Assembly: GCF_027980145.1 (NCBI RefSeq)
Contig: NZ_JAMZNK010000033.1
Coordinates: 1-63,050 of the forward strand
DNA: 63,050 nucleotides
Origin: Flavobacterium azizsancarii
Lineage (GTDB): Bacteria; Bacteroidota; Bacteroidia; Flavobacteriales; Flavobacteriaceae
Direction of reading: 5' to 3'
Numbering within the stretch: the stretch's first letter is position 1; every line of letters starts with the position of its first letter. The notes below the pieces were generated by a model. It made no database searches. It saw nothing but the letters and a program-made list of their open reading frames with translations, and had not been told where the DNA came from. This document shows positions 18,096 through 26,188 of this stretch, piece by piece. The translations under genes were made by a program, and so were the position numbers.

Positions 18096-19094
18096 ATGAT
18101 TTTTTCTTTAATTATACCCGTGTATAATCGTCCGGATGAAGTTGATGAACTTTTAGAAAGTTTATCAAAATCTGACTATAATGAAGCTTTCGAAATTGTT
18201 CTTGTCGAAGACGGATCTTCAATTCCTTGCAAAGATGTTGTGATGACCTATCAGGGAAAATTGAATATTTCATATTATTTTAAAGAGAATTCAGGACCTG
18301 GAGACTCAAGAAATTTTGGAATGCAGAAAGCGCGTGGTGATTATTTCATCATTTTTGATTCAGATTGTATCATTCCGCCAAATTATTTGTCAGAAGTCCG
18401 AAAAGCATTAAACGCAGATTATGTGGATTGTTTTGGAGGACCGGACAAAGCATTGGATAGTTTTTCTGATATTCAGAAAGCTATTAATTTTGCAATGACC
18501 TCCTTTCTTACCACCGGAGGAATTCGTGGTGGCTCTGAAAAGATTAATAAGTTTCAGCCCAGAAGTTTCAATATGGGAATTTCAAAAAAGGCATTCGAAG
18601 CATCAAAAGGATTTGGAAACATACATCCCGGAGAAGACCCGGATCTTTCGATACGTTTGTGGAATTTAGGTTTTGAGACCAGACTATTCCCCGAAGCATA
18701 TGTATATCATAAACGCAGGATAGATTGGGAAAAATTTTCTGTTCAGGTAAATAAATTCGGAATTGCCAGGCCAATTTTAAACAGTTGGTATCCGGAACAT
18801 AATAAGTTAACCTTCTTTTTTCCTTCAGTATTTATACTAGGTCTATTATTAGCTTTTTTACTATTAATTTTTAATATTGATCTGTTATTACAATTATATT
18901 TTGTATATTTCGTTATAATTTTTCTTACAGCAAGTATTCAAAATAAAAGCGTTAAAATTGGATACTTGTCAGTAATTGCAGTATGGAAGCAGTTTTATGG
19001 ATATGGAACGGGATTTTTAAAATCATTCATAAAAGTTATTCTTTTAAAGAAAAAACCACAAGAGGCTTTTCCTCGTATGTTTTTTAAAGTGTAA
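18096..19094 (+). CDS. Membrane-anchored family 2 glycosyltransferase
   Basis: The 332-residue product has a GT-A nucleotide-sugar-binding domain (SLIIPVYNRPDEVDELL at the start, FDSDC as the DxD metal-binding motif near residue 90, HPGEDPDLSIR as the acceptor/catalytic region). Two hydrophobic segments follow near the C-terminus. It probably adds a sugar at the cytoplasmic membrane; donor and acceptor are unknown. A TTG start at 18054 is possible, but the ATG at 18096 begins exactly where the fold begins. coaE starts one base after its stop codon. Confidence 0.85.
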   Translation: MIFSLIIPVYNRPDEVDELLESLSKSDYNEAFEIVLVEDGSSIPCKDVVMTYQGKLNISYYFKENSGPGDSRNFGMQKARGDYFIIFDSDCIIPPNYLSEVRKALNADYVDCFGGPDKALDSFSDIQKAINFAMTSFLTTGGIRGGSEKINKFQPRSFNMGISKKAFEASKGFGNIHPGEDPDLSIRLWNLGFETRLFPEAYVYHKRRIDWEKFSVQVNKFGIARPILNSWYPEHNKLTFFFPSVFILGLLLAFLLLIFNIDLLLQLYFVYFVIIFLTASIQNKSVKIGYLSVIAVWKQFYGYGTGFLKSFIKVILLKKKPQEAFPRMFFKV

Positions 19095-19095
19095 T

Positions 19096-19692
19096 ATGAC
19101 TAAAGTTATTGGCTTAACAGGCGGAATAGGAAGTGGTAAAACTACCATTGCAAAATATTTTTCAGCAATGGGAGTTCCTGTGTATATAGCTGATGATGCA
19201 GCTAAAAAAGTGATGCAGTCAGAAAGTATTATAAGTCAGATAAAAATAACCTTTGGAGATTCTCTTTTTGAAGATAAAGTTTTAAACAGAGCAAAATTGG
19301 CTGAAATTGTATTTAATAATGCCGATAAATTAGCACAACTAAATGCTATTGTACATCCCGCTGTAAAAAAAGATTTTGAATTGTGGCTGGACGAAAATAA
19401 AAAGTACAGTTACGTTCTTTATGAAGCTGCAATTTTGTTTGAAAGTGGTCGTTATAAAGAATGTGATGTAATTATAACAGTTACAGCTCCTGAAGAAATT
19501 AGAATAGAAAGAGTTGTAAAGCGGGATAATACCACACGCGAGCAAGTTTTAAGCAGGATGAAAATGCAATGGAATGATGAAAAACGCATTTCTTTAAGCA
19601 ATTTTGTAATTAATAACAGTAATCTTAAAATTGCTAAAGAAGAAGTTGTTAAAATTCTTAAAATTTTAAATATAAAACAAAATCAGTCTTAA
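19096..19692 (+). CDS. coaE: Dephospho-CoA kinase
   Basis: CoaE phosphorylates the ribose 3'-OH of dephospho-CoA in the last step of CoA synthesis. The 198-residue protein has the P-loop GGIGSGKTT (residues 9-17), the YIADDAAKK segment and the lid region RVVKRDN with downstream basic residues. It abuts the glycosyltransferase gene, suggesting co-transcription. Confidence 0.95.
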   Translation: MTKVIGLTGGIGSGKTTIAKYFSAMGVPVYIADDAAKKVMQSESIISQIKITFGDSLFEDKVLNRAKLAEIVFNNADKLAQLNAIVHPAVKKDFELWLDENKKYSYVLYEAAILFESGRYKECDVIITVTAPEEIRIERVVKRDNTTREQVLSRMKMQWNDEKRISLSNFVINNSNLKIAKEEVVKILKILNIKQNQS

Positions 19693-19751
19693 ATGTTAAT
19701 ATTTGGTTAATGTATTATTTAGTATATTGTTAAAATATTAATTTTGTTGCG

Positions 19752-21335
19752 ATGAATAAATTATTTTTTAGAATACTTGTTTTACTCATGAGTTTGTCCT
19801 TAATAGGGATCATTCTGGTACAGGTATATTGGTTCAATTCTTCGTTTAAAAACAACGACGAACAATTTAAATATCACGTTACACAAGTGATTGGAAACGT
19901 TGCTGATAAATTAGAACAACAAGAAGAGTATAGCTTTTATGACAAATACAATCGTATAAAAGACAGTACCGGCAAAACTCCAAAGAAAGAAGATCTGTTA
20001 GAAGTTCTTTATGTTCAAAGAAATACAAAAACCAATAAGACTATTGTATATTCTAACACACTTACATCAGAAGATTACGATATAAACGGAGCACTATTCA
20101 ATAAAAAATTCAGTAGTGAGAGATTTAAAAATTTTAGTTCAAAAAGAGTAACTGAAGTTTATAATAACAACGGAATCGATAATAATGGTTTAGGACAAAG
20201 TATTATTCCCGATCTGAAAATTGAAAAATCAGGTAGTTTAGACATTCTAAATAAAGTTCAGCAGCAAATTCAATATAAGGATATTGCTTCTTTAACTCCT
20301 ATAGAAGGAAGAATTACAAAAGATAAACTTCAAAAACTTCTAAAGAAGGAATTAGAAGAATATGGTGTAAATACCAAGTTTGAATTTGGCGTACTTAACA
20401 GCGGTCTTGCAACCAAAGTAAAGTCTGATGGGTTTCATTATGACAAAGATGCTAGTTATCATATACCAATTTATACTGATAATGAAGGAAATAGTAAATA
20501 CGAGTTATTCATTACTTTCCCACATAAAAAGAAATTCTTATTGTCTGAGTTATTGAGTATTACAATATTATCGATAATTTTTACATTAATTATAATAGTT
20601 GCTTATACAAGTGCGTTGAATCAATTATTGCGTCAAAAACATATTTCTGAAATCAAAACTGATTTTATAAACAATATGACGCATGAGTTTAAAACTCCAA
20701 TTGCAACGATAAATTTAGCACTCGATGCAATTAAGAACCCCAAAATTATTGAAGATAAAGAGAAAGTTTTTCGATATCTGCAAATGATTCGGGATGAAAA
20801 CAAAAGAATGCATGCCCAGGTTGAAAATGTTCTTCGTATTTCTAAATTAGAAAAAAGAGAATTAGATATAACTAAGGAACCAACTGCAATTCATGATATA
20901 ATCGATGATGCAATTGAACACGTAAATCTAATTTTAGAAGACAGGCACGGAACCGTTGTAAAGCACTATCAAGCTGCAAGAACAACGTGTTTAATTAACG
21001 AAGTGCATTTTACAAATGTGTTGGTTAATATTTTAGAAAATGCAATAAAATATTCACCGGATGTTCCTGAAATCGAGATTTTTACAGAAAATGTCAAAGA
21101 CATGATTCTGATAAAAGTTAAAGATAATGGTCTTGGGATGAGTAAGATAGCTCAAAAAAGAGTTTTTGAGAAATTTTACAGAGAGCATACAGGAGATTTA
21201 CATAACGTAAAAGGACACGGTTTAGGTCTTGCTTATGTAAAAAGAATAGTAGAGGATCACAATGGTCAAGTATATGTTGAAAGCGAAAAAGGAAAAGGTA
21301 GCACCTTTATAATAAAAATACCATTAATAAATTAA
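19752..21335 (+). CDS. Two-component sensor histidine kinase
   Basis: The 527-residue protein has two membrane helices (about 7-27 and 270-292) bounding a large periplasmic sensor region. The cytoplasmic core has the HisKA phospho-acceptor in NNMTHEFKTP (His near residue 312). The HATPase domain has the N box (NILENAIKYS), G1 (VKDNGLGMS) and G2 (GHGLGLAYV). It pairs with the response regulator 3 bp downstream. The architecture resembles the Bacteroidota RprX/RprY systems. The signal is unknown. Confidence 0.92.
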   Translation: MNKLFFRILVLLMSLSLIGIILVQVYWFNSSFKNNDEQFKYHVTQVIGNVADKLEQQEEYSFYDKYNRIKDSTGKTPKKEDLLEVLYVQRNTKTNKTIVYSNTLTSEDYDINGALFNKKFSSERFKNFSSKRVTEVYNNNGIDNNGLGQSIIPDLKIEKSGSLDILNKVQQQIQYKDIASLTPIEGRITKDKLQKLLKKELEEYGVNTKFEFGVLNSGLATKVKSDGFHYDKDASYHIPIYTDNEGNSKYELFITFPHKKKFLLSELLSITILSIIFTLIIIVAYTSALNQLLRQKHISEIKTDFINNMTHEFKTPIATINLALDAIKNPKIIEDKEKVFRYLQMIRDENKRMHAQVENVLRISKLEKRELDITKEPTAIHDIIDDAIEHVNLILEDRHGTVVKHYQAARTTCLINEVHFTNVLVNILENAIKYSPDVPEIEIFTENVKDMILIKVKDNGLGMSKIAQKRVFEKFYREHTGDLHNVKGHGLGLAYVKRIVEDHNGQVYVESEKGKGSTFIIKIPLIN

Positions 21336-21338
21336 AAT

Positions 21339-22055
21339 ATGGAAAATAATAACAAAAGAATACTTTTAGTAGAAGATGACCTTAATTTTGGGGCAGTTCT
21401 TAAAGATTATCTAATGTTAAATGACTTTGAAGTTACTTTAGCTAAAAACGGTATGGAAGGTTTCGAGAAGTTCAAGAAAGATGTATACGATTTATGTATT
21501 CTTGACGTAATGATGCCTTATAAAGATGGTTATACTTTAGCCAAAGAAATTAGAGAAAAGAATAGCGAAGTGCCAATTATCTTCTTAACGGCAAAATCGA
21601 TGAAAGAAGATGTATTAAAAGGATACAAAGCCGGTGCTGATGATTATTTGAATAAACCTTTTGATTCAGAAGTTTTATTGATGAAAATCAAAGCTATTAT
21701 TCAAAGAAAATCTGCGGATACAAAAGCGGAACAAGTTCAGTTTGAATTTAACATTGGTAAATTTCACCTGAATTCTAAATTAAGATTTTTAACGTTCGAA
21801 AATGACGAACCAATAAAATTATCTCCAAAAGAGAATGAATTGCTTAAAATGTTAATTCTGCATGAAAATGATTTAATGCCAAGAGAATTAGCGTTAACTA
21901 AAATCTGGAGAGATGACAACTACTTTACTTCAAGAAGTATGGACGTTTACATCGCTAAACTTAGAAAATACCTAAAAGCAGATGAAGATGTTGAAATCCT
22001 TAACATTCACGGTGAAGGTTTCAGATTAGTTGTTAAAAGCAAAGTTGCAGAATAA
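21339..22055 (+). CDS. OmpR-family response regulator
   Basis: The 238-residue protein has a receiver domain (VEDD acidic pocket; phospho-acceptor Asp in CILDVMMP near residue 53; conserved Lys in NKPF) and a C-terminal winged-helix DNA-binding domain (LSPKENELL; SRSMDVYIAKLRKYL). It is the cognate partner of the kinase immediately upstream and resembles RprY. A strong terminator follows 26 bp after the stop. Confidence 0.93.
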   Translation: MENNNKRILLVEDDLNFGAVLKDYLMLNDFEVTLAKNGMEGFEKFKKDVYDLCILDVMMPYKDGYTLAKEIREKNSEVPIIFLTAKSMKEDVLKGYKAGADDYLNKPFDSEVLLMKIKAIIQRKSADTKAEQVQFEFNIGKFHLNSKLRFLTFENDEPIKLSPKENELLKMLILHENDLMPRELALTKIWRDDNYFTSRSMDVYIAKLRKYLKADEDVEILNIHGEGFRLVVKSKVAE

Positions 22056-22081
22056 ACAAAATTCACAAAAACAAAAAGCAC

Positions 22082-22109
22082 AAAGCCCTGAGTAATCAGG
22101 GCTTTTTTT
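22082..22109 (+). terminator. Intrinsic terminator after the two-component system
   Basis: AAAGCCCTGA pairs with TCAGGGCTTT around a GTAA loop and is followed by a run of T. Confidence 0.95.
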
Positions 22110-22496
22110 ATGCCTAAAAATAATTAGAATCGAAATCACACTCGTAACTAGACAAAGATTGACAATATTCTTTACGGAATTTCTTGTGTCATTTCTCCTC
22201 TATAGAAATGGCAAATATTACTAAACATTGGAATTTGTAATATTGAATTTTTAATATTTTAGGAGCTATTCCTGCTGTCCGCTATATCTTTTTCCGGCTA
22301 AAAAGCCAGAAAAAGGATGCCACTTCCATCAGGGCTATGGCTTTAGTATTCAATAAGATAGTTAGGTTTTTAAAAGTTTTAAATTAAGGTTAATTATTTT
22401 TTGCATGATTTTTCTTTAAATTAATTAGGAAAATCAAAAAAAAATTTACAATATTTGCACACGAAAAAAGTAATAACCCTTTAATAACGAAGAAAA
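22110..22496. other. Gene-free interval upstream of the leader RNA
   Basis: This belongs to the 690-bp gap between the response regulator and the RtcB operon. It contains one copy of a dispersed repeat (22261-22337) and an AT-rich stretch. AATATTTG at 22450-22457 is a 7-of-8 match to the -7 consensus, but no clear -33 element is visible. I see no coding sequence in it. Confidence 0.6.
22261..22337 (+). repeat. Dispersed intergenic repeat, copy 1
   Basis: It begins AGGAGCTATTCC, followed by GCT.TCCG, and ends CCACTTCCATC.GGGCTA, with a variable A/T-rich middle containing a short hairpin (CCGGCTAAAAAGCCAG). The same boundaries occur at 30048-30188 (reverse orientation) and 54634-54715. No ORF is present, so it behaves like a non-autonomous intergenic element. 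Confidence 0.75.
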
Positions 22497-22580
22497 ATGT
22501 TTGTATTTACATTGTCATCTCAAAGCTTCACATCAAATAAATTTGGTGCAGCACTTCTTCGCGGCTTATTTCAATCTTAG
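22497..22580 (+). CDS. Candidate 27-residue leader peptide
   Basis: A short ORF starts at ATG 22497 after an A-rich stretch (ACGAAGAAAA) suited to flavobacterial translation initiation, and encodes MFVFTLSSQS followed by FTSNKFGAALLRGLFQS. It has no similarity that I recognise. It is placed like an attenuator leader peptide: its last codons contain the antiterminator strand, and its stop lies 24 bp before the terminator stem. It is not rich in any single amino acid, which argues against sensing one aminoacyl-tRNA and fits sensing of ribosome stalling. It might instead be chance within a non-coding RNA. Confidence 0.5.
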   Translation: MFVFTLSSQSFTSNKFGAALLRGLFQS

Positions 22581-22600
22581 AAATTCATTTTTAGATATAT

Positions 22601-22637
22601 AAAAAAGCCCGAAGACATTTAGTTTCGGGCTTTTTTT
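22601..22637 (+). terminator. Intrinsic terminator within the attenuator
   Basis: AAGCCCGAA (22605-22613) pairs with TTCGGGCTT (22624-22632), flanked by a matching A run and T run and ending in seven T. It lies 108 bp upstream of the first operon gene and 20 bp after the leader ORF. Confidence 0.92.
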
Positions 22638-22679
22638 ATTCTAGACACTTCAAATTTTCCCGAATAATCGATTTTGTTA

Positions 22680-22697
22680 TTTATCCGCACGGATAAA
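22680..22697. promoter_or_regulatory. Perfect palindrome before the RtcB-PrfH operon
   Basis: TTTATCCG and CGGATAAA flank a central CA, giving 8-bp perfect arms about 48 bp before the operon's first ATG. It could be a repressor or activator site, or an RNA hairpin in the leader. A weaker hairpin (TAGCC...GGCTA) follows at 22704-22719. Confidence 0.45.
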
Positions 22698-22745
22698 ATG
22701 CTTTAGCCTGTTTTGGCTATTAATTTAATGCACTATAATTTTTTT

Positions 22746-23492
22746 ATGGAAAATTATACAGTACAGGAGTATGCTTTGTGCTCCCGCTTTAAAAATATAA
22801 AAGCAAAGAAAAGATTAGTAAAAGAAGATTTTGAAAAACACCTGATTCACTTACGAAAGCTTGAAGTTGATCTCTGGAAAAAATACAGTGATTTACCATT
22901 AATTCTATTAGAAATACCTTATCGAAAAGGTTGGCAACGCAATTTTGTGCTAAGAGAGGATATAGCAAGATCAAATGATTCTTCTTTTTATGAAGCTCTA
23001 TTAGAAAAGATAAATACCTGGCAATATGCATCTGAGAAATCTTTTAAAAGAAAGAAAAAGAGAAAGAGAAAAAATGTATATGCCGAAAAGCTTCAAACAG
23101 TAAAAGAGTTTTCAGAATCAGAATGGAAAAGTTCAAAATTAACATTGACCGAAAAAGAGAAAATGCATTTTTATAAACGGGAGCAATGGTGTCCTAATTG
23201 TAAATGTTATCATATTCATTATGTATTTAATGAGCCTTGGCGTTATGTATTACGCATTACAGCAAATATGATAACGCACACTAAAATGGTTGATGCAGTT
23301 TTGGAAAGCGAAATTAAGATTCTTAAGAATTATGTTATTAATCTTAATGTAAGACACAAAATAAACAAATTAGTAGATGGTTTTTCCTATCGCAATAGAT
23401 ATCATCAAAATGAGAATCCGCGAGAGAAAAACCCAATTAAAAATAAAAGTCAGCATTTATTGTATCAACAATATGTTGACGAAATGATATAA
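22746..23492 (+). CDS. Uncharacterised protein, first gene of the RtcB-PrfH operon
   Basis: The 248-residue product is not one I can assign. It is very basic, with a Lys/Arg-rich stretch near residues 105-115 (KRKKKRKRK), and contains CPNCKCYHIHY near residue 150, a possible metal-binding CxxC...HxH cluster. These features suggest RNA or ribosome binding; that is inference. An in-frame ATG at 22713 exists, but 22746 gives the likelier start (MENYTVQEYA). It ends 3 bp before rtcB, so it is almost certainly part of the repair operon. Confidence 0.75.
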   Translation: MENYTVQEYALCSRFKNIKAKKRLVKEDFEKHLIHLRKLEVDLWKKYSDLPLILLEIPYRKGWQRNFVLREDIARSNDSSFYEALLEKINTWQYASEKSFKRKKKRKRKNVYAEKLQTVKEFSESEWKSSKLTLTEKEKMHFYKREQWCPNCKCYHIHYVFNEPWRYVLRITANMITHTKMVDAVLESEIKILKNYVINLNVRHKINKLVDGFSYRNRYHQNENPREKNPIKNKSQHLLYQQYVDEMI

Positions 23493-23495
23493 ATC

Positions 23496-24887
23496 ATGGG
23501 AAATAAATTATCCGGAAAAGACCTTATTAAATTAGGCTTTCCAAAAAATAATTCAATAAACATTGCTTTAGGGCAAATAAACAGATATAGAAAAAGAGAG
23601 AAAAAAGAATCGATTCTAACAGAGGCCAAAGAGGTTTTACTTCATCCGGAAAAGTTTGAAGGACACGGAACCTGGGGAAAAGTAGCCGAGGGATTGATAA
23701 AACCAGTTCAGGTAAGAATGCACCAATTGAAAACAACGAGAGTTCCTTTTACCATTTTTGGAGAAAATGAAATCGATGAACAAGCCAAATTTCAGTTATA
23801 CGATTCTTTAAAACTGCCAATTTCAATTGCAGGAGCTTTAATGCCGGATGCGCATTCAGGTTACGGATTACCAATTGGCGGCGTTTTAGCAACAGACAAT
23901 GCTGTTATACCTTACGGAGTTGGTGTTGATATTGGATGTCGAATGAGTTTATCGATTTTCGATTTGCCGGCTTCACATTTCAAGGGTAAAGAGCATCAAT
24001 TGCAGGCTATTCTAAAAGACAATACCAAATTCGGGATGAATGAAACACATGCCACGAAAGCCGATCATGAAGTTTTTTATAAAAGCGAATTTAAGGATAT
24101 TCCGTTATTAAAGAATCTTTTGCCGAAAGCCTATAAACAATTAGGAAGTTCTGGAGGAGGGAATCATTTTGTAGAATTTGGCATTGCTAAAATTGACAAT
24201 GCTGAAAACGAATGGAAGTTAGGTGTTGGTGAGTATTTTGCTGTTTTATCACACAGTGGTTCTCGTGGTATGGGAGCTAATATTGCCAAACACTATACGT
24301 ATTTAGCAACAAAACAATGCCCGTTACCAAAGAATGTGCAGCATTTGGCATGGTTGGACTTGAACACACATGACGGTCAGGAATATTGGCTAGCGATGAA
24401 TCTGGCGGGAGAGTATGCAAAAGCCTGCCACGATGATATTCATAGAAGAATTGCCAAAGCCATAGGAAAGAGAGTTGTAGTAACCATTGAAAATCATCAC
24501 AATTTTGCCTGGAAAGAAATAGTAAACGGGCAAGAATGCATCGTGCATCGAAAAGGAGCAACTCCTGCTGCTAAAGGTCAATTAGGGATTATTCCAGGAT
24601 CGATGACAGCTCCGGGATATATAGTGAAAGGAAAGGGAAATACAGAAAGTTTAAACTCGGCTTCACATGGAGCTGGACGTTTATTTTCAAGAGCTAAATG
24701 CAAAGCTAGCTTTACTCAAAGTGAAATCAAAAAAGTATTGCAAGCTCATGATGTAACCTTAATTGGCGGGAATATTGATGAAGCGCCAATGGCCTACAAA
24801 GACATTACAAAAGTAATGGGAAATCAAACAGATTTGGTTGAAGTTCTGGGAACTTTCACACCTAAAATCGTTAGAATGGACCGATAA
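23496..24887 (+). CDS. rtcB: RtcB family RNA ligase
   Basis: RtcB ligases join RNA ends bearing 2',3'-cyclic phosphate or 3'-phosphate to 5'-OH, using GTP and Mn2+. The 463-residue protein has the metal-binding Cys in GVGVDIGCRMS (Cys148), GGGNHFVEFG near 220, HSGSRGMG near 250, ENHHNFAW near 332 and RKGATPA near 350. It carries about 90 extra N-terminal residues relative to short bacterial RtcB proteins. Its pairing with prfH two genes downstream matches the RtcB2-PrfH arrangement, in which the ligase reseals 16S rRNA cut in the decoding centre by ribotoxins such as colicin E3. Confidence 0.92.
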   Translation: MGNKLSGKDLIKLGFPKNNSINIALGQINRYRKREKKESILTEAKEVLLHPEKFEGHGTWGKVAEGLIKPVQVRMHQLKTTRVPFTIFGENEIDEQAKFQLYDSLKLPISIAGALMPDAHSGYGLPIGGVLATDNAVIPYGVGVDIGCRMSLSIFDLPASHFKGKEHQLQAILKDNTKFGMNETHATKADHEVFYKSEFKDIPLLKNLLPKAYKQLGSSGGGNHFVEFGIAKIDNAENEWKLGVGEYFAVLSHSGSRGMGANIAKHYTYLATKQCPLPKNVQHLAWLDLNTHDGQEYWLAMNLAGEYAKACHDDIHRRIAKAIGKRVVVTIENHHNFAWKEIVNGQECIVHRKGATPAAKGQLGIIPGSMTAPGYIVKGKGNTESLNSASHGAGRLFSRAKCKASFTQSEIKKVLQAHDVTLIGGNIDEAPMAYKDITKVMGNQTDLVEVLGTFTPKIVRMDR

Positions 24888-24899
24888 AAAATAAAGATC

Positions 24900-25511
24900 A
24901 TGGAAAGATTTCAAGATGAAAATAAGTTTTTAGGAAGTTTTGCTAACGAGATTTTGGTAAAATGTCCTAAATGTGATTCTAAGTCGATGGTTAAAAAAGA
25001 ACCTGTCTCAGAGTGTAAATGTGGACATTGTCATACAAAGGTTTTTGAATGCAAACATTGTTTTTATAAACTTAAAAAACCAATTTATCAATACGTTGGG
25101 TATGGAAAAGTGTATTGCAATAACTGTTTTGAAAAGTACGAATTTGAATCCCAATCATTAAAAGAAAAGCCGGAAAAGTACAAAGCAAAATGTCCGCATT
25201 GTAATTTTCAGGAAGAATGGAAACCAAAAATTGAAGAGTTTTTACAAAATTCAAAAGTTGTTGATGGTTTGGCTAAAGAGAAATATTATAATTTACCTCT
25301 TTGGTTTCAAAAAGAAGTAAATGGTGATATTTTTTGGGCATACAACGAAGAACATATTAACTATCTGGAAAGATACATTAAAGCTGATTTACGAGAAAGA
25401 AACAATAATGGAGGATATCATATGACAATGGTTTCGAGACTTCCAAAATTTGTAAAAGAAGCAAAAAGCAGAGAAAAGCTGCTAAAAATATTAGAAAAAT
25501 GGAAAAAATAA
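24900..25511 (+). CDS. Multi-zinc-ribbon protein in the RtcB-PrfH operon
   Basis: The 203-residue protein has three or more CxxC pairs in its first 110 residues (CPKC, CKCGHC, CKHC, CNNC, CPHC), consistent with two or three zinc ribbons. An alpha-helical, basic C-terminal half follows. I do not recognise a named family. Zinc ribbons of this kind often bind RNA or ribosomal surfaces, so a substrate-recognition role beside RtcB and PrfH is plausible but unproven. It begins 12 bp after rtcB and overlaps prfH by 13 bp, which argues for translational coupling. Confidence 0.8.
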   Translation: MERFQDENKFLGSFANEILVKCPKCDSKSMVKKEPVSECKCGHCHTKVFECKHCFYKLKKPIYQYVGYGKVYCNNCFEKYEFESQSLKEKPEKYKAKCPHCNFQEEWKPKIEEFLQNSKVVDGLAKEKYYNLPLWFQKEVNGDIFWAYNEEHINYLERYIKADLRERNNNGGYHMTMVSRLPKFVKEAKSREKLLKILEKWKK

Positions 25512-26188
25512 TTCAGATAACTGCGGGTCGGGGACCTGCAGAATGCACTTGGGTGGTTGCCCAAGTGCTTAAAAAAATTTTAGACGAAGCGCAGGAGCAA
25601 GATTTAGAAACTACTTTACTGCAAAGAGAAGTTGGTGAGGAAAACGGAACGGTAGAAACGGCAACTATTGCAATAAAAGGAAAGAATGCAGGTCAATTTG
25701 CTGATTCCTGGATAGGAACGATTCAATGGATTGGTGAAAGTCAGTTTAGAAAAATGCACAAACGCAAAAACTGGTTTATTGGCATTTTTGAGATTCAACC
25801 GCAAAAGAATACTTCAATTTCAGAAAGTGATATTCAGTATCAGGCAATGCGCAGTTCCGGTGCGGGAGGGCAACATGTCAATAAAGTAAGTTCGGCCATT
25901 AGAGCAACACATATTCCAACAGGAATTGCCGTAGTGTCTATGGACAGCCGATCACAACACCAAAACAAAAAACTGGCAACAGAAAGATTATTAAAAAAAC
26001 TAGAAGACGAAACTTTGCAACAGTTAAAAAATCATGTTGGAAAACAATGGGAAAACCAACTGAATATTCAGCGTGGGAATCCTGTTAGGGTATTTTCGGG
26101 AACTGATTTTAAAAAGAATAAAGTCGAAAAAAGCTATAAAGGAGATCGTCAGAAATTAAAAATAGATTTACGAAATGAAAACAATTGA
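25499..26188 (+). CDS. prfH: Peptide chain release factor homologue PrfH
   Basis: The 229-residue protein keeps the peptidyl-tRNA hydrolysis domain of class I release factors, with the GGQ motif at residues 123-125 (MRSSGAGGQHVNKV) and the following THIPTGI segment. It lacks the stop-codon-recognition domain of RF1/RF2. The N-terminal part has the TAGRGPAEC segment. PrfH is reported to release the nascent chain from ribosomes cleaved at the decoding centre so that RtcB2 can religate the 16S rRNA. It overlaps the zinc-ribbon gene upstream and the TPR-like gene downstream. Confidence 0.93.
   Translation: MEKIIQITAGRGPAECTWVVAQVLKKILDEAQEQDLETTLLQREVGEENGTVETATIAIKGKNAGQFADSWIGTIQWIGESQFRKMHKRKNWFIGIFEIQPQKNTSISESDIQYQAMRSSGAGGQHVNKVSSAIRATHIPTGIAVVSMDSRSQHQNKKLATERLLKKLEDETLQQLKNHVGKQWENQLNIQRGNPVRVFSGTDFKKNKVEKSYKGDRQKLKIDLRNENN

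Larger units (their letters stand above)
22488..22637 (+). promoter_or_regulatory. Attenuator-like leader before the RtcB-PrfH operon
   Basis: Four segments can pair in competing ways. Segment 1, CGAAGAA (22488-22494, just before the leader ORF start), is a perfect complement of TTCTTCG (22555-22561). Segment 2, TCTTCG-c-GGCTT (22556-22567, inside the leader ORF), can pair with segment 3, AAGCCCGAAGA (22605-22615), over 11 bp with one bulged C. Segment 3 is also the left arm of an intrinsic terminator whose right arm is segment 4 (22624-22637). A ribosome stalled early in the ORF would leave 2:3 free to form and permit read-through; full translation or none would favour the 3:4 terminator. 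The pairing is seen in the sequence; the regulatory role is inferred. Confidence 0.65.
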
